From Corallococcus interemptor (lineage in GTDB: Bacteria > Myxococcota > Myxococcia > Myxococcales > Myxococcaceae), in assembly GCF_003668875.1 (NCBI RefSeq), contig NZ_RAWM01000010.1, positions 62,001 through 126,000 of the forward strand: a DNA stretch of 64,000 nt, in the 5' to 3' direction. Each line of letters begins with the position of its first letter. Position 1 is the first letter of the stretch. Under the pieces are notes generated by a model that saw only the letters and a list, made by a program, of their open reading frames with translations, was not told the origin of the DNA and did not search any database. A program made the position numbers and the translations under genes. This document shows positions 1 through 9,127 of the stretch, piece by piece.

Positions 1-131
1 AGGCCCGCCAGGTAGTCCAGCTTGCGCTTGAGGCCCTTGAAGTCCCCCACGCCGTCGCCGTTGCCGTCCATGAACGTCTCGACGTCGAGACAGTAGACGA
101 CCGCGTTCTTGTACCAGAGGTCCTCGATCAT
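1..131 (-). CDS. GH13 alpha-amylase family enzyme, N-terminal fragment
   Basis: The reverse strand reads from an ATG at 131 off the left edge of the window. The first 44 residues begin [20 protein letters not shown] and continue with [13 protein letters not shown]. This is the hallmark start of the GH13 (alpha-amylase/trehalose synthase) catalytic barrel, where the Asp-rich loop followed by GDFxGL leads into the first helix. Such enzymes cleave or rearrange alpha-glucosidic bonds in the cytoplasm. Trehalose synthase or a related glucosidase is likely, but the fragment cannot separate the subfamilies. It is divergent from the flavin oxidoreductase that starts at 287, and the 155 bp between them should hold both promoters. 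Confidence 0.8.
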   Translation of the reverse strand, partial: MIEDLWYKNAVVYCLDVETFMDGNGDGVGDFKGLKRKLDYLAG

Positions 132-286
132 CCCTTCCGTTTAGCCCTCCCCTCGCGGCAGTGGCCGTCCGGATGGGACCGTCGTGCGGAACCCCACACC
201 TGGGGGCCGGCGGACTTCGTTCAGCCAACACTCGCGTGAAGACGGGCCTCGCCGTGGGAGCGCTGCCGCTCCAGGGTGGCGCCCGC

Positions 287-1249
287 ATGCCCCTCATCGG
301 ATTCCACGCGTCGCACGAACAGTTTCCCCCCAGCGAGCTCCTGCGCCTCTGTCAGAAGGCGGAGCGCGCGGGCTTCCAGGCCGCGCTCAACTCGGATCAC
401 TTCCACCCGTGGACGGAGGCGCAGGGACAGAGCGGCTTCGCCTGGGCGTTCATGGGCGCGGCGCTCGCGAGCACCGGGCTGTCCTTCGGCTCGGTCACCG
501 CGCCGGGCCAGCGCTACCACCCGGCCATCGTCGCGCAGGCGCTGGCCACCCTGAACGAGATGTATCCCGGCCGGGCGTGGATGGCGCTCGGCAGCGGCCA
601 GTACCTCAATGAGGCCATCACCGGTACGGGCTGGCCCGCCAAGGACCTGCGCAACGCGCGCCTGAAGGAGTGCGTGGACATCCTGCGCGCCCTCTTCCGG
701 GGCGAGACGGTGACGCACCGGGGGCTCGTCACCGTGGAGGAGGCGAAGCTCTACACGCGCCCCAAGGACATGCCGCTGCTCATCGGCGCCGCCGTCTCGC
801 CGAAGACGGCGGAGTGGGTGGGGAGCTGGGCGGACGGGCTCATCACCACCGCGAGGCCCCCGGAGGAGCTGCGTCCGGTGGTGGAGTCCTTCCGGAAGGG
901 CGGCGGCGAAGGCAAGCCCATGTTCCTCAAGGTGCAGCTGTCCTACGCGTCCGACGACGAACTGGCGCGCGAGGGCGCGTACAACCAGTGGGCGTCCAAC
1001 ATCTTCGCCAACAGCGTCCTCACCGACCTGCGCGCGCCCGCGCAGTTCCAGGAGGCCGCGAGCGTGGTGCAGCCGCACGACCTGGACGGCCCGCTGCGCG
1101 TCTCCAGCAGCCTCCAGCAGCACGTGGACTGGCTGGGAGAGGACCTGCGCCTGGGCTTCGACCGGCTGTACCTGCACAACGTCAACCGCGACCAGGACGG
1201 GTTCATCGAAGCGTTTGGCGCGAAGGTGCTTCCCGCGCTCGCGCGCTGA
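287..1249 (+). CDS. luciferase-like (LLM) flavin-dependent oxidoreductase, non-F420 type
   Basis: A 320-residue cytoplasmic protein of the bacterial luciferase-like monooxygenase superfamily, a TIM barrel binding FMN or a deazaflavin. It starts MPLIGFHASHEQFPPSELL, followed by the barrel segments ALNSDHFHPW, ALGSGQYLNE and PLLIGAAVSPKTAEWVGSWA, which are typical of the F420-dependent glucose-6-phosphate dehydrogenase-like branch. The sequence best resembles the probable non-F420 flavinoid oxidoreductase family (TIGR03885-like). The ATG at 287 was preferred over an in-frame start at 161 because the extra 42 residues are low-complexity and unlike the family. It diverges from a GH13 gene, so a link to sugar metabolism is possible, but the substrate is unknown. 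Confidence 0.8.
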   Translation: MPLIGFHASHEQFPPSELLRLCQKAERAGFQAALNSDHFHPWTEAQGQSGFAWAFMGAALASTGLSFGSVTAPGQRYHPAIVAQALATLNEMYPGRAWMALGSGQYLNEAITGTGWPAKDLRNARLKECVDILRALFRGETVTHRGLVTVEEAKLYTRPKDMPLLIGAAVSPKTAEWVGSWADGLITTARPPEELRPVVESFRKGGGEGKPMFLKVQLSYASDDELAREGAYNQWASNIFANSVLTDLRAPAQFQEAASVVQPHDLDGPLRVSSSLQQHVDWLGEDLRLGFDRLYLHNVNRDQDGFIEAFGAKVLPALAR

Positions 1250-1261
1250 GGACGGCTGGGT

Positions 1262-2377
1262 ATGCTCGGGCGCATGCCCAGCGACGTCCTGTCCCGTCAG
1301 GCCCTCAACCGCGCCACGCTCGCGCGCCAGCTGCTGCTCACGCGCGAGAAGATGACGGTGCCGAAAGCCATCGAGCACCTGGTGGGGCTCCAGGCCCAGC
1401 TCGCGCGCCCGCCGTACCTGGCCCTGTGGTCGCGACTCCAGGGCTTCCAGCGCGACGCGCTGACGAAGCTTGCGCTCAAGCGCGAGCTGGCGCGCGGCAC
1501 GATGATGCGCGGCACGCTGCACCTGATGACCACGAAGGACTACCTGCGCTTCCGTGGCCTCTTCCAGCCGCTGCTCGACGCGGCCATGCGCTCCGTGCTG
1601 AAGGAGCGCGCCACGGCGTTGGACTTGCCCGCGCTGCTGGCCACCGCGAGGCCCTTCCTCCAGGAGAAGCCCCGAACCTTCGAGGAGGTGCGTGAGCACC
1701 TGCTGAAGCACCACGTGGGCGGCGACGAGCGGGCCATGGGCTTCGCCGCGCGGATGATGCTGCCGCTCGTCCAGGTCCCCGAGGAGGGGCTGGAGTGGGG
1801 CTGGCCGGGCAACGCCGGCTTCACGCTGGCGGAGTCGTGGTTGGGAGAGAAGCTGTCCACGGACGACGACGCGTCACCGCTGGTGCTGCGCTACCTGGCC
1901 GCCTTCGGTCCCGCCACGGTGGCGGACATGCAGTCCTGGTCCGGCATCAAGCCGCTGAAGGATGCCTTCGAGAAGGTGCGAGGCAAGCTGGTGGAGTTCC
2001 GGGACGAGAAGAAGCGCGTCCTCTTCGATTTGCCCAAGGCCCCGCGCCCGGCCGAGGACACGCCCGCGCCGGTGCGCTTCCTGCCGGACTTCGACAACCT
2101 CATCCTCTCCCACGCGGACCGCACCCGCGTCGTGCCGGAGGAGCACCGCGAGAAGCTGTCCACGAAGAACCTGCGCGTGCTCAACGTGTTCCTGGTGGAC
2201 GGGCACGTCGCGGGTTCATGGAGCGCGGAGCGCAAGAAGGGCGCCGTGACGATGACGTGCAAGCCCTTCGAGCCGGTGAAGAAGGCGGACAAGGATGCGC
2301 TGGTGCAGGAGGGAGAGGAACTGCTGCGCTTCAGCGACCCGGACGCCGCGAAGGTGGCGGTGACGTTCGCGACTTAA
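1262..2377 (+). CDS. winged-helix DNA glycosylase-like protein (AlkZ/HTH_42 family)
   Basis: A 371-residue protein of the HTH_42 (DUF1006) family, which includes the AlkZ and YcaQ DNA glycosylases that excise alkylated or cross-linked bases. It opens with SRQALNRATLARQLLL and carries the Gln-x-Gln signature in VGLQAQLARPPY (Gln44 and Gln46). In AlkZ-type enzymes the matching glutamines are needed for catalysis. Family-typical segments MRGTLHLMT and VRFLPDFDNLILSHADRT follow. It begins 12 bp after the oxidoreductase stop, so the two are probably co-transcribed. An ATG at 1274 is an alternative start. DNA repair is inferred from the family; many members are uncharacterised. Confidence 0.78.
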   Translation: MLGRMPSDVLSRQALNRATLARQLLLTREKMTVPKAIEHLVGLQAQLARPPYLALWSRLQGFQRDALTKLALKRELARGTMMRGTLHLMTTKDYLRFRGLFQPLLDAAMRSVLKERATALDLPALLATARPFLQEKPRTFEEVREHLLKHHVGGDERAMGFAARMMLPLVQVPEEGLEWGWPGNAGFTLAESWLGEKLSTDDDASPLVLRYLAAFGPATVADMQSWSGIKPLKDAFEKVRGKLVEFRDEKKRVLFDLPKAPRPAEDTPAPVRFLPDFDNLILSHADRTRVVPEEHREKLSTKNLRVLNVFLVDGHVAGSWSAERKKGAVTMTCKPFEPVKKADKDALVQEGEELLRFSDPDAAKVAVTFAT

Positions 2378-2497
2378 TTGCGCCGAGGAACACCTCGACT
2401 CCTGACATGGCCCCGTCGGCCTGGCCGAGTTGTCGGACCTGGAGGTTATGACCGGGCTCCGCACGCCAGACCGGAGTGCCGCCAGGAGGCGTGAGGA

Positions 2498-3820
2498 ATG
2501 GGTAACCGCTGGTGGTCGGTGCTGTGGCTATGGCTCCTGCCCGTGCAAGGGAGGGCCAATGCGTCGTCCGACTCCGAGCCCGCACAGCCAACGCGCTCGT
2601 GGTCTTCCCTGGTACGGCTGGAGGCGGCGACGCTCGCGCTCCTCCCGCGCTTGAACAGCGATGAGGCCGAGGGCTTCGTCCAGTTGGAGCCCACACTCAT
2701 CCTGGATGGCGGACCGGAGCTCGGGCTCAATCTGGGTGCGCCTGTCCGACTGCGTGGACGGGGCGGCGCGGACGGGGCGGGCCGCGTGCGACGTGAGGAC
2801 TGGGACAGCCTCTCGGACTGGGGCCAGCTCGTGCGCGGCTTCAAGCTGGGCTCGGATGAAACTCCCGTGGGCGTGTGGTTCGGCGCCCTGGAGGACTACA
2901 GCCTGCTGTCGGCGCATCTGGTGCGCCGCTACTCCAACCGGACGAATCCGGACTACCACCCGGCGGGCGGATTTCTCACGGGCACCGTGGGGCCGCTCTA
3001 CACGGAAGCCTTCGCCTCGGATGTGCTGGGCGCTCGGTTGATGGGGGCGGAAGTCGCGCTGGACGTGGGGCGCGTTCTCTTCGGGGGCATCGGCCCGCCG
3101 GGGCGCTACACGATAGCTGTCTCCGCAGTGCATGACTGGGGACGTGCCGGAGGGCATGCGCCGTCCGTGACGCTGGCGCACCTGGACGGGACCGCGGTGG
3201 TGTTCAGACAGCCGGGCCTGGAAGCGCACCTGCTGGCGGGCTGGGGAGGCCGGCCGCATGTCGGAGGTGCCTGGGGCGCGGTGTTGGGCGTGGGGGCGGA
3301 TGCGGTGGCACCGGCGTGGGATCTGTCGGTGCGCCTCGAAGCGCGCAGGCAGCATGGTGGATTCCGGCAAGGCTTCTTCGGCCCGGATTACGAGTTGGCG
3401 CGATTCCAGGCAGTGGGCTCAGACGGTGTGCCACTGGCTTCCTCTCGCTTCCCAGACGGGTACTCGCTCCAGGCGGAGGCGCGGGTGGGCTGGGATGCCG
3501 TGGGCTATCGCGGGCTGCAACGGCACCTGACGGCGTCGCTGAGCGTGGAGGCCTTCTCCTGGGGACGCCTGGATGCTGACGGGCGTGTGGCGGTGCAGTT
3601 CCTGGAACGCAGCCTGGAGCTGGCGGTGAAGGGCCTGTGCGTGGGCCTGGGCCAACCCGATGCGCGCTACCTGGGCGCGGTGGATGCGCGCTGGCGAATC
3701 GCCGCAGGGAAGCTCTACGCGGTGGTCACGGGCGGCACGCTGCTGTTCCCGGAAGAGGACGGGACGCTGAGCCCGGGCGCTTTCGCATCAGTGGGCCTGG
3801 GGGTGGACAATGCGCGCTGA
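2498..3820 (+). CDS. secreted, predicted outer-membrane beta-barrel protein of a toxin cassette (SitB-like position)
   Basis: A 440-residue protein with an N-terminal signal peptide (MGNRWWSVLWLWLLPVQGRA, cleavage near residue 20-23). The rest is rich in alternating hydrophobic/polar stretches with many Gly and aromatic residues (GGAWGAVLGVGADA, GYSLQAEARVGWDAVGYRG), as expected for an outer-membrane barrel. No named domain is recognised. The ATG at 2498 is set by an AGGAGG site at 2484-2489. Its last 11 bases overlap the start of the toxin-like lipoprotein at 3810, so translation is probably coupled. By position it matches the accessory B gene of myxobacterial sitBAI toxin operons, but that role is inferred from context only. 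Confidence 0.7.
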   Translation: MGNRWWSVLWLWLLPVQGRANASSDSEPAQPTRSWSSLVRLEAATLALLPRLNSDEAEGFVQLEPTLILDGGPELGLNLGAPVRLRGRGGADGAGRVRREDWDSLSDWGQLVRGFKLGSDETPVGVWFGALEDYSLLSAHLVRRYSNRTNPDYHPAGGFLTGTVGPLYTEAFASDVLGARLMGAEVALDVGRVLFGGIGPPGRYTIAVSAVHDWGRAGGHAPSVTLAHLDGTAVVFRQPGLEAHLLAGWGGRPHVGGAWGAVLGVGADAVAPAWDLSVRLEARRQHGGFRQGFFGPDYELARFQAVGSDGVPLASSRFPDGYSLQAEARVGWDAVGYRGLQRHLTASLSVEAFSWGRLDADGRVAVQFLERSLELAVKGLCVGLGQPDARYLGAVDARWRIAAGKLYAVVTGGTLLFPEEDGTLSPGAFASVGLGVDNAR

Positions 3821-5348
3821 CGTCCTGCTGGGGTGTGTGGCCCTCCTCTTCACCGGCTGCGTCTCGTTGAATCCCGGTCCTGGAAGGACGCTGAGCTACA
3901 CGTCCCGAAAGGAAGCGCCACCGCTGTACCGCCGCAAGGTCGTCCGCGAAGCGGTGACGGGGGCGAGTCCCGTTCGTGCAGTGGCCATGGCGAACGCCAC
4001 CCACTCCAACGGCGTGCAACCGGATGCCTGGGAGCAGTTACTGACGAACGCGGGGCTGGAAGCGAGAGACGAACGCACCCTGGGGGGCGCGCTGACGCCC
4101 ACGCAAGCAGCGCGACTGATGGGAGTGCTTCTGGGCAAGCCCGTCACCTTGAGCACGCTCCCACCTCGCATGGCCGCGGGATTCATGCTGCGCGAGGTGA
4201 TGGAGGGAGGCGAAGTCACGCGGAAGGAGCTGTTGCGGCGGGTGGAGCGCTTCTTCCAGGAGCAGATCGCGGTACTGCGACCCGACGGCTATCTGGCGTG
4301 GGCACTCACCGGGCGTACCCAGCAGAAGGTGGCCCCCATCGAGTGGAAGGACGGCGCCTTCCGCGCGAATGGCTTCGAACTGGGCCGCTTCTATAGCGGC
4401 AAGGGCGGCGTCTTCCGGGCCGTGGACTCGCAGCTCGGTGCCTCGGATTGGCGGCCGCTGGCCGAGGTGTACGACGACGCGGACGTCATCAGTCGCACCC
4501 TGGACGGAGCCGAGGACGCCTTCGTGGAGCTGTACCACGCGCTGGGACAGTTGCTCTCGCGTCCCGTGGACAGCATCGCAAGCCTGAGCAACCTGCCAGC
4601 GGGAGTGGCGGCGCTCATCGCTTCATCGCCCGCGTACTGGGAGCGCTTCCAGTCCATGACCCGTGGCGAGCAGATCCGCGAAGTGTCCCGGCTGACGACG
4701 GGCCTGCTCATCACCGGGGGAGCGGCCTCGGCCACGGCGCGGACGCTGAAGGGAATGGCGGTAGGCGCGGAAGCCTCGGTGCCGGTGCTCTCGCTATCGG
4801 CGGAGGGCGCGCTGGCGTTGGAGCGCGTCTCGATGCCAGTAGGACGCGCGGCGGCGGCACTGGGAGCCGGCCCCGGGGCGGCCATCGTCCTCCAGCGAGC
4901 AAACGCGGCTGGCGGTGGCGCGGCTCCGTCCAAGGGGCCCGGGCAGTGGGCACCCACCAAGGAGGCGATGTCTCAGCGTGCCCGAGCCTACCAGGAGCAG
5001 ATCACCGGACACACGGCGGATGAGGCGTATTGGGTCGGCGGCACGAGTACGAAGGCCGGAGGCGTCAAGTTCGATGGGCTCAGGGATGACGTGCTCCTGG
5101 ACGCCAAGGGCCCCGGCTACGCGGCGTTCTTCAATGACGACCTCTCACCCAAGGACTGGTTCAGGCTTTCGGGCAAGGCCGAGGAACTCGCGAGCCAAGG
5201 GGTTCGGCAGGTCGAAGCGGTCCGTGGGATGGGGATGCGAATTGAATGGCATGTCGCCGAGAAGCATGCGGCAGACTCCATCCGGAAGTTGCTGGAGGGC
5301 AACAACGTTACGGAGATCATCGTCATCCCTACTCCGGTGCACCCTTGA
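3810..5348 (+). CDS. lipoprotein polymorphic toxin with C-terminal Tox-REase-5-like nuclease domain (SitA-like)
   Basis: A 512-residue protein. Residues 1-17 form a lipoprotein signal (MRADVLLGCVALLFTGC) with Cys17 as the lipidation site. The middle is of unknown fold, and residues about 263-361 are hydrophobic and rich in Ala and Gly, suiting a translocation segment. From about 380 it matches Tox-REase-5, a restriction-endonuclease-fold toxin domain: AMSQRARAYQEQITGHTADEAYWV, then GGVKFDGLRDDVLLDAKGPGY. Candidate active-site residues are Glu396, Asp422, Asp431 and Lys433. A lipid anchor plus a C-terminal nuclease, with an immunity gene 12 bp downstream, is the layout of SitA toxins, which myxobacteria pass to kin by TraA/B-dependent outer membrane exchange. 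DNA as the target is inferred. Confidence 0.8.
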   Translation: MRADVLLGCVALLFTGCVSLNPGPGRTLSYTSRKEAPPLYRRKVVREAVTGASPVRAVAMANATHSNGVQPDAWEQLLTNAGLEARDERTLGGALTPTQAARLMGVLLGKPVTLSTLPPRMAAGFMLREVMEGGEVTRKELLRRVERFFQEQIAVLRPDGYLAWALTGRTQQKVAPIEWKDGAFRANGFELGRFYSGKGGVFRAVDSQLGASDWRPLAEVYDDADVISRTLDGAEDAFVELYHALGQLLSRPVDSIASLSNLPAGVAALIASSPAYWERFQSMTRGEQIREVSRLTTGLLITGGAASATARTLKGMAVGAEASVPVLSLSAEGALALERVSMPVGRAAAALGAGPGAAIVLQRANAAGGGAAPSKGPGQWAPTKEAMSQRARAYQEQITGHTADEAYWVGGTSTKAGGVKFDGLRDDVLLDAKGPGYAAFFNDDLSPKDWFRLSGKAEELASQGVRQVEAVRGMGMRIEWHVAEKHAADSIRKLLEGNNVTEIIVIPTPVHP

Positions 5349-5360
5349 GAGATACACCTC

Positions 5361-6134
5361 ATGACGACCCTCGCTGATTCCAGGACCGCTCCAGAGACCT
5401 ACTACGCAGGTGCCTACTGGGGTCCGCGACGCGAGTCGCCCGAGGCGTGTGCCCAGCGTGCGGCGGCCTTTTTCAACCTGCTGGCCGCAGGCGATCCCCT
5501 GCTGGCGAACTGGAACAAGATCCCCAAGCCGCGCGGGAAGGGACGCAAGACGCCTCTCATGCCTCCCGACCTGCCCACCCTGACGGAAGCGTTCCGGCGT
5601 GGCGTCAACCGCGAGCCCGGCGGACCTGCCTTCGAGCAATTGGGGCTGACGGTCAGCGCATACAACGACGGTCCTCCCAATGAGAGGGTGTTCGTGAACA
5701 TGACTTGCGGGAGCTACACGCAGAACAGCTCCGCGAACGTGTGCGTCCTATCAATCCCATCGAAAGGGGAGAGCGCGGAGCGAATGCTCACGGCCTCCAT
5801 GCTGACAGGCGTGACGCGCAGCATGGCGCTGGCCTGGGAACCCGACTGGGCGGTGGCCATGTCCGAAACGTATCGGGAGCTGGACGGCAGGCAAGGCAAG
5901 GACGATCCGTGGCTCGGCTGGGTGACATACCTTCCCAGTCACCGGGGCACGGTGCCGCCACTGCCCTCTCCCGTGCGCATCGAGCCGGTGGAGGACAGGG
6001 GCACGCTGATCATCCTCACCCCCGAGCGTTTCACCGTGGCGAACCCCGAGCACATCGCGCTGGCGCGGCGGGTGCGCGAACTACTGGCCCAGGCAGGGCT
6101 CATGCGAAGAGCTGAAGCAGGTCCTCGCGGGTGA
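5361..6134 (+). CDS. Imm52-family immunity protein (SitI-like)
   Basis: A 257-residue cytoplasmic protein with no signal peptide. Its start ([15 protein letters not shown], then [16 protein letters not shown]) matches the Imm52 family, which is regularly encoded next to Tox-REase-5 toxins. It begins 12 bp after the toxin stop codon, the position expected for an antidote that binds and blocks the nuclease in sibling cells. Its last 35 bp overlap the 3' end of the SNF2 helicase gene on the other strand. Codon use (for example TCA, CTA and CGA) is less GC-biased than in the flanking housekeeping genes, which fits an exchanged cassette. Confidence 0.78.
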   Translation: MTTLADSRTAPETYYAGAYWGPRRESPEACAQRAAAFFNLLAAGDPLLANWNKIPKPRGKGRKTPLMPPDLPTLTEAFRRGVNREPGGPAFEQLGLTVSAYNDGPPNERVFVNMTCGSYTQNSSANVCVLSIPSKGESAERMLTASMLTGVTRSMALAWEPDWAVAMSETYRELDGRQGKDDPWLGWVTYLPSHRGTVPPLPSPVRIEPVEDRGTLIILTPERFTVANPEHIALARRVRELLAQAGLMRRAEAGPRG

Positions 6135-9045
6135 TGGCGGCAGCGCCTCCGGCTTCGCTGAGCGCGGCTTCGAACAGGGCCCGCTTCTTCTCCTGGAGGC
6201 CCAAAATCTTCTCCTCCACCGTGCCCTGGGACACCAGCCGGTAGACCATCACCGGCCGCTCCTGTCCGATGCGGTGCGCGCGGTCCGCGGCCTGCGCTTC
6301 CACCGCCGGGTTCCACCACGGGTCCATCAGGAACACGTGGTCCGCCGCCGTCAGGTTCAGGCCCGTGCCTCCGGCCTTCAGCGACATCAGCAACACCGGC
6401 GCGCCGTCCTGGCCCTGGAAACGCGACGTCACCTCGCCCCGGTTCGCCGTCGCTCCGTCCAGCCGCTCGAAGCCGATGCCCGCTCCCTTGAGCCCCGGCT
6501 CGATGAGGTCCAACAGCGACGTCCACTGCGAGAAGACCAGCGCCTTGTGGCCCTCCGACACCGCCGTCTCCAGCGCGTCCACCAGCGTCTGCACCTTGGA
6601 GGACGTCTTCGCCACCTGCCCCGGCACCAGCGCGGAATGACACGCCGCCTGCCGCAGCCGGAGCAATGCCTCCAGCGCCTTCAGCACGCTGCCGCCCTCG
6701 TTGAGCAGCGCCACCACCTCCGCGCGCGTCGCGGCCATCACCGCGTCGTAGACGGAGCGCTCGCGCTCATCCAGCTGCACGTGCATCACGGAGTCCGTGC
6801 GCGGCGGCAGCTCCGGCGCCACGTCCCGCTTGAGGCGCCGCAGGATGAACGGGCGGATGCGGCGGCGCAGCCCCTCCGCCGCTCCCGGCTTGCCGTCCGC
6901 GATGGGCTGCGCCGTCTTCTCCTCGAACTGACGGCGGCCTCCCAGCAGGCCCGGGTTGGTGAAGTGCATCAGGCTCCAGAGCTCGTCCAGGCGGTTCTCC
7001 AGCGGCGTGCCGCTGAGCGCGAGCCGCAGGTTCGCCTTGAGCCCGAAGGCCGCGCGCGACACCTGGCTCTCCGGGTTCTTGATGGCCTGCGCCTCGTCCA
7101 GCACCACCGCCTCCCACGTGGGCGCGCCCAGCACCGCCGCGTCCAGGCGCAGCAGCGCATACGTGGTCAGCGTGATGTCCGCCGAGGGGTCCAGCTTGCG
7201 GCCGGGGCCGTGGTACACGCAGACCTTCAACGACGGCCGGAAGCGCTGCAGCTCCGCCACCCAGTTGGGCAGCACGCTCGTGGGGCACACCACCAGCGAC
7301 TTCGGCCCCAGGATGCAGATGGTCTGGAGCGTCTTTCCCAGACCCATGTCGTCCGCGAGGATGCCGCCCAGCCCCGCGCCCTTGAGGAACGACAGCCAGC
7401 TCACGCCCTGCTGCTGATACGCGCGCAGCGTGGCGTTGAGCTCCGCGGGCAGCACCGGCGGCGGCAGCTTCTCGAAGCCCTCCACCAGCGGGGCCAGCCT
7501 GTCCAACCCCGGAGGCGGCGGCTGATCCAACGACTCGCACAGCTGGGTCAGCTCCGGCAGCGCGTGGTTCGCCACGCGTCCGTCCGCCTGGCGCGCGGCC
7601 AGCAGGTCCGCGACGCGCTGCCCGTTCTTGTCCAGCCACGCGCGCGGCAGCGGCGCCCAGCCACCGCCCTCCAGCGGCACCAGCCCCAGCCCCTCCGTCC
7701 ACGCCCGCACCACCGCGGCCGCGTCCACCGTGCGCGCGCCGCCCTTGCCGCCCTCCACCTCGAACTCCAGCGTGAAGCGCACCTCCGGCACGCCCGCGCC
7801 GGACGCGCCGCCCTCCACGCGCAGGGACGGCTTGAGCCGCATGTCCGGGCTGACGATGCCCGCCGCGTCGCCGCCCAGGTCGCCCCGGAACTTCCGCAGC
7901 TTGTCCGCGAAGCGCATCATCTCCGGGCCCTGCACCGTGAGCCGGCGGCCGGGCACCAGGTTCAGCTCGTCACGCAGCTGGTGCAGCAGCTTCTGCTCCG
8001 CGGCCTCGTCGCGCAGCGGCACCGCGCCGCGCAGGTACACCATGCGCCCGTTGTCGATGCGCACCGCCGGCGGCGCGCCGTACACCAGCGTGGGCAGCAC
8101 CGACAGGCCCTGGGTGAGCTGGTTCAGCTCCAGCAGGATGCGCGGCTTCAGGTCGCGGTCCAGCGGCGGCAGGCGGCGGCTCTTCATGTCCACCGGCATG
8201 CGCCGCGCCAGCTCCGGCAATATCTTCGCGGACAGCTCGCCCAGCTGCTCCGGCGAATACGTGCGCACCAGCGGCAGGTGCTGGAGCCACGCGCCCGTCA
8301 TCGCCGTCTCGCCCAGGCGCACCAGGGACTCCGCCGTCAGCGCGACGCCGGGGCTCACCACCTCCGTGATGCGCGGGTCGCGGGTAATCGTGATGACCCA
8401 CTGCTGGCCCTTGTCCTCCACCCTCGCGCGCGGGGGCAGCACCTCGCCGGACACCGCCACCGGGCGTCCGTCCAGCAGCACGTTGCGCGCGGGCTCCAGG
8501 GCGCGCAGCAGCGCGTCCAGCTTCTCCGCCAGGAGCGGCCCCCGGGTGCGCCGCTCCAGCAGGCGCTCCATCACCAGGTCCACCTGCTCCACCTGCAGCG
8601 TGACGCCGGCCTGCGGCTTCGCCAGGCGCCCGGTGAGGTCCTCCAGCGGCTCCTCCGTGCCGTCCGCGTGCGCGAGGACGCGGTGCAACTGCAGCCCGCC
8701 CTCCACGCGCGTGAAGCGGTACACCACGCGCGACCAGCGCTCCGACACCGCCTCCAGCGGCGCGTCCTGCTTCTCCGCCTTGTCCAGGGAGATGGCCGCC
8801 GCGACGACGTGCTCGCACGGGTCCACCGGGCTGGGGCAGTCACACTCCCACGCCTCGTCGCCCGGATAGAGGACGACGGTGAAGGCCACGGCCCGGCCCG
8901 CCACCTTCACGCGCAGCTCGACCTCGGAGGCCGAGCGCGACTGGAGCGCCACCGCCCCGTCACGCGCGAGGCTGACGCCCTTGGACCAGAGGCCCGGCTT
9001 GGCTTCTTTCCGGACGGCTTCGAGGAGCTGGGTGTTCTCGGACAT
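6100..9045 (-). CDS. SWIM zinc finger, SNF2-type DEAD/DEAH helicase
   Basis: A 981-residue Swi2/Snf2 ATPase. The N-terminus holds a SWIM zinc finger (Cys68-x-Cys70 ... Cys77-x-His79 in [14 protein letters not shown]). The central region leads into the SNF2_N motor: Walker A in [10 protein letters not shown] (Lys571), Walker B in VLDEAQ (Asp650, Glu651), and [19 protein letters not shown]. The second RecA lobe has [34 protein letters not shown] and [12 protein letters not shown]. Such proteins use ATP to move along DNA and remodel protein-DNA complexes. The ATG at 9045 gives a normal family length. It sits 82 bp upstream of nothing co-directional that suggests a partner, and its 3' end overlaps the immunity gene by 35 bp. 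Confidence 0.92.
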   Translation of the reverse strand: MSENTQLLEAVRKEAKPGLWSKGVSLARDGAVALQSRSASEVELRVKVAGRAVAFTVVLYPGDEAWECDCPSPVDPCEHVVAAAISLDKAEKQDAPLEAVSERWSRVVYRFTRVEGGLQLHRVLAHADGTEEPLEDLTGRLAKPQAGVTLQVEQVDLVMERLLERRTRGPLLAEKLDALLRALEPARNVLLDGRPVAVSGEVLPPRARVEDKGQQWVITITRDPRITEVVSPGVALTAESLVRLGETAMTGAWLQHLPLVRTYSPEQLGELSAKILPELARRMPVDMKSRRLPPLDRDLKPRILLELNQLTQGLSVLPTLVYGAPPAVRIDNGRMVYLRGAVPLRDEAAEQKLLHQLRDELNLVPGRRLTVQGPEMMRFADKLRKFRGDLGGDAAGIVSPDMRLKPSLRVEGGASGAGVPEVRFTLEFEVEGGKGGARTVDAAAVVRAWTEGLGLVPLEGGGWAPLPRAWLDKNGQRVADLLAARQADGRVANHALPELTQLCESLDQPPPPGLDRLAPLVEGFEKLPPPVLPAELNATLRAYQQQGVSWLSFLKGAGLGGILADDMGLGKTLQTICILGPKSLVVCPTSVLPNWVAELQRFRPSLKVCVYHGPGRKLDPSADITLTTYALLRLDAAVLGAPTWEAVVLDEAQAIKNPESQVSRAAFGLKANLRLALSGTPLENRLDELWSLMHFTNPGLLGGRRQFEEKTAQPIADGKPGAAEGLRRRIRPFILRRLKRDVAPELPPRTDSVMHVQLDERERSVYDAVMAATRAEVVALLNEGGSVLKALEALLRLRQAACHSALVPGQVAKTSSKVQTLVDALETAVSEGHKALVFSQWTSLLDLIEPGLKGAGIGFERLDGATANRGEVTSRFQGQDGAPVLLMSLKAGGTGLNLTAADHVFLMDPWWNPAVEAQAADRAHRIGQERPVMVYRLVSQGTVEEKILGLQEKKRALFEAALSEAGGAAAITREDLLQLFA

Positions 9046-9127
9046 GGCAGGCGGCTTCCCTACGCCCCGCCACGCCCTTGCGCAACGTCGGATGCGTCCC
9101 GGCTGATGGCCAGGCTACTCGTCGGCG

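Noticed and set aside
2384-2397. Small hairpin CGAGG-AACA-CCTCG after the AlkZ-like gene
   Set aside because: Only 5 bp of stem and no T-run; expected often by chance in this base composition.
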